NCBI GenBank assembly: GCA_965220265.1
Contig: CBDCPM010000004.1
Location: 2,976,001 to 3,040,000 of the forward strand
Direction of reading: 5' to 3'
DNA: 64,000 nt
Origin: Bin87 sp965220265
GTDB taxonomy: Bacteria > Chloroflexota > Dehalococcoidia > Lucifugimonadales > UBA3495
Both the position numbers and the translations under genes were made by a program. The notes below the pieces were generated by a model that had not been told where the DNA came from, did not search any database, and worked only from the letters and a program-made list of their open reading frames with translations. Shown here in pieces: positions 63,536 to 64,000 of the stretch. Position 1 is the stretch's first letter. Every line of letters begins with the position of its first letter.

Positions 63536-64000
63536 TCAGGAAGGGAGCGGCAGGGCGCGCAATCGCTCCAGGGCGCGACTGAACTGGTTCTCCCAGGGCC
63601 AGCCCTTGGGAAGGTGCAGGGTGAGGCGACGGGCCTTGCGGGTGATGCGTCCGGCCAGGGAGAAGAAGCGTCGCCGCAGGGTCTTGGTGGTAACCACCAG
63701 CTCGCCCAGGCCGATGCGCGCCGTCCAGCGGGCCAGATTGTGGGCCATGACCTGCACCGCCAGCCAGGCGGCGTTGGCGGGGAAGCGTCCCGAGGGAAGA
63801 TGATTGAGGCCCACGCCGTACTTCAGGTCGCGGATGGCGTTCTCGATCTCGGCATGGCGGCGGTGGTCGGCCTCCAGTTCCAGAGTGTCGCCCTCCCGGT
63901 CGGTGATGCAGGCGTGATAGCTGTAGTCGGTAAGCAGCGCCAGTTGGGAACCAGGCGCGGGCTGCACTCTGCGGACGATGAGCCGCGTTGGCGCGGCGTC
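63536..64000 (-). CDS. IS1380-family transposase, C-terminal part (runs off the window)
   Basis: The frame is open from 64000 to a TGA at 63536, 154 residues. It shows the C-terminal half of IS1380 transposases: YSYHACITDREGDTLELE, then RRHAEIENAIRDLKYGVGLN with the catalytic Glu, HLPSGRFPANAAWLAVQVMA, HNLARWTARIGL and LVVTTKTLRRRFFSLAGRIT. The N-terminal Asp residues lie outside the window. Whether the element is complete cannot be judged. The spacer 63295-63535 contains no gene and probably includes the element end. Confidence 0.87.
   Translation of the reverse strand, partial: DAAPTRLIVRRVQPAPGSQLALLTDYSYHACITDREGDTLELEADHRRHAEIENAIRDLKYGVGLNHLPSGRFPANAAWLAVQVMAHNLARWTARIGLGELVVTTKTLRRRFFSLAGRITRKARRLTLHLPKGWPWENQFSRALERLRALPLPS

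Overview
The window is high-GC bacterial chromosome, most like an uncultivated Chloroflexota of the SAR202/Dehalococcoidia type. That placement is an inference. It rests on several family III (CaiB-like) CoA-transferases, one of them a tandem fusion, a thiolase with a DUF35 partner, MmgE/PrpD, cyclase and SMP-30 catabolic genes, and many copies of a dispersed repeat built on TCATTGCGAGCG...GGCAATCTCGT. No rRNA, complete tRNA or CRISPR array was seen.

Layout. 1-9.9 kb: a secreted protein cut by the window edge, a CoA-transferase, an orphan adenine methyltransferase, then a compact run of a tetraether-synthase-like radical SAM enzyme, a SAM methyltransferase and a PlsY-like acyltransferase (possibly a membrane-lipid cluster), a TPR protein, a carboxymuconolactone-decarboxylase-like protein and an MFS transporter broken by one TGA. 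9.98-11.67 kb: a previously unrecognisable mobile element, with 24-bp perfect (about 108-bp imperfect) terminal inverted repeats and an 8-bp target duplication, whose only gene is a HEPN/ApeA-like protein. 11.7-15.5 kb: a DUF58/DUF4129 pair and a Swt1-HEPN/TPR protein. 15.7-19.7 kb: acetyl-CoA synthetase (acs) whose 3' end is duplicated on the far side of a 2-kb, lower-GC restriction-modification island. 20-24.2 kb: Uma2 nuclease, a lipoprotein metallopeptidase and a methyltransferase-endonuclease fusion with a foreign-looking central segment. 24.2-28.2 kb: three tandem arrays (45 x 23/24 bp, about 22 x 24 bp, 13 x 43 bp), all apparently grown from the same dispersed repeat, plus a four-copy 50-bp duplication over the start of a membrane-protein gene.

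28.3-39.9 kb: ordinary metabolic genes (amidohydrolase, cyclase, TenA, CoxG-like, hydantoinase/carbamoylase, tartrate/malate-type dehydrogenase, rhodanese, ammonium transporter) and a small toxin-like gene pair. 40.6-44.4 kb: a dead ISNCY-type transposase and two IS66 elements inserted side by side in overlapping targets. 44.5-57.6 kb: SMP-30, MmgE/PrpD, a decayed DDE-integrase IS, two protein methyltransferases (one frameshifted), thiolase + DUF35, a HAD protein and a fused double CoA-transferase. 57.9-64 kb: an IS cluster (IS1182, IS5, IS630, a decayed IS630, IS1380).

The metabolic genes suggest a heterotroph that activates and degrades organic acids through CoA thioesters and scavenges acetate and ammonium. 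The other theme is mobile and selfish DNA: restriction-modification, HEPN proteins, many insertion sequences and recurrent short (13-16 bp, 23 bp, 50 bp) duplications or insertions that break transposase genes. The strongest novelty candidate is the HEPN-carrying element at 9,983-11,671.
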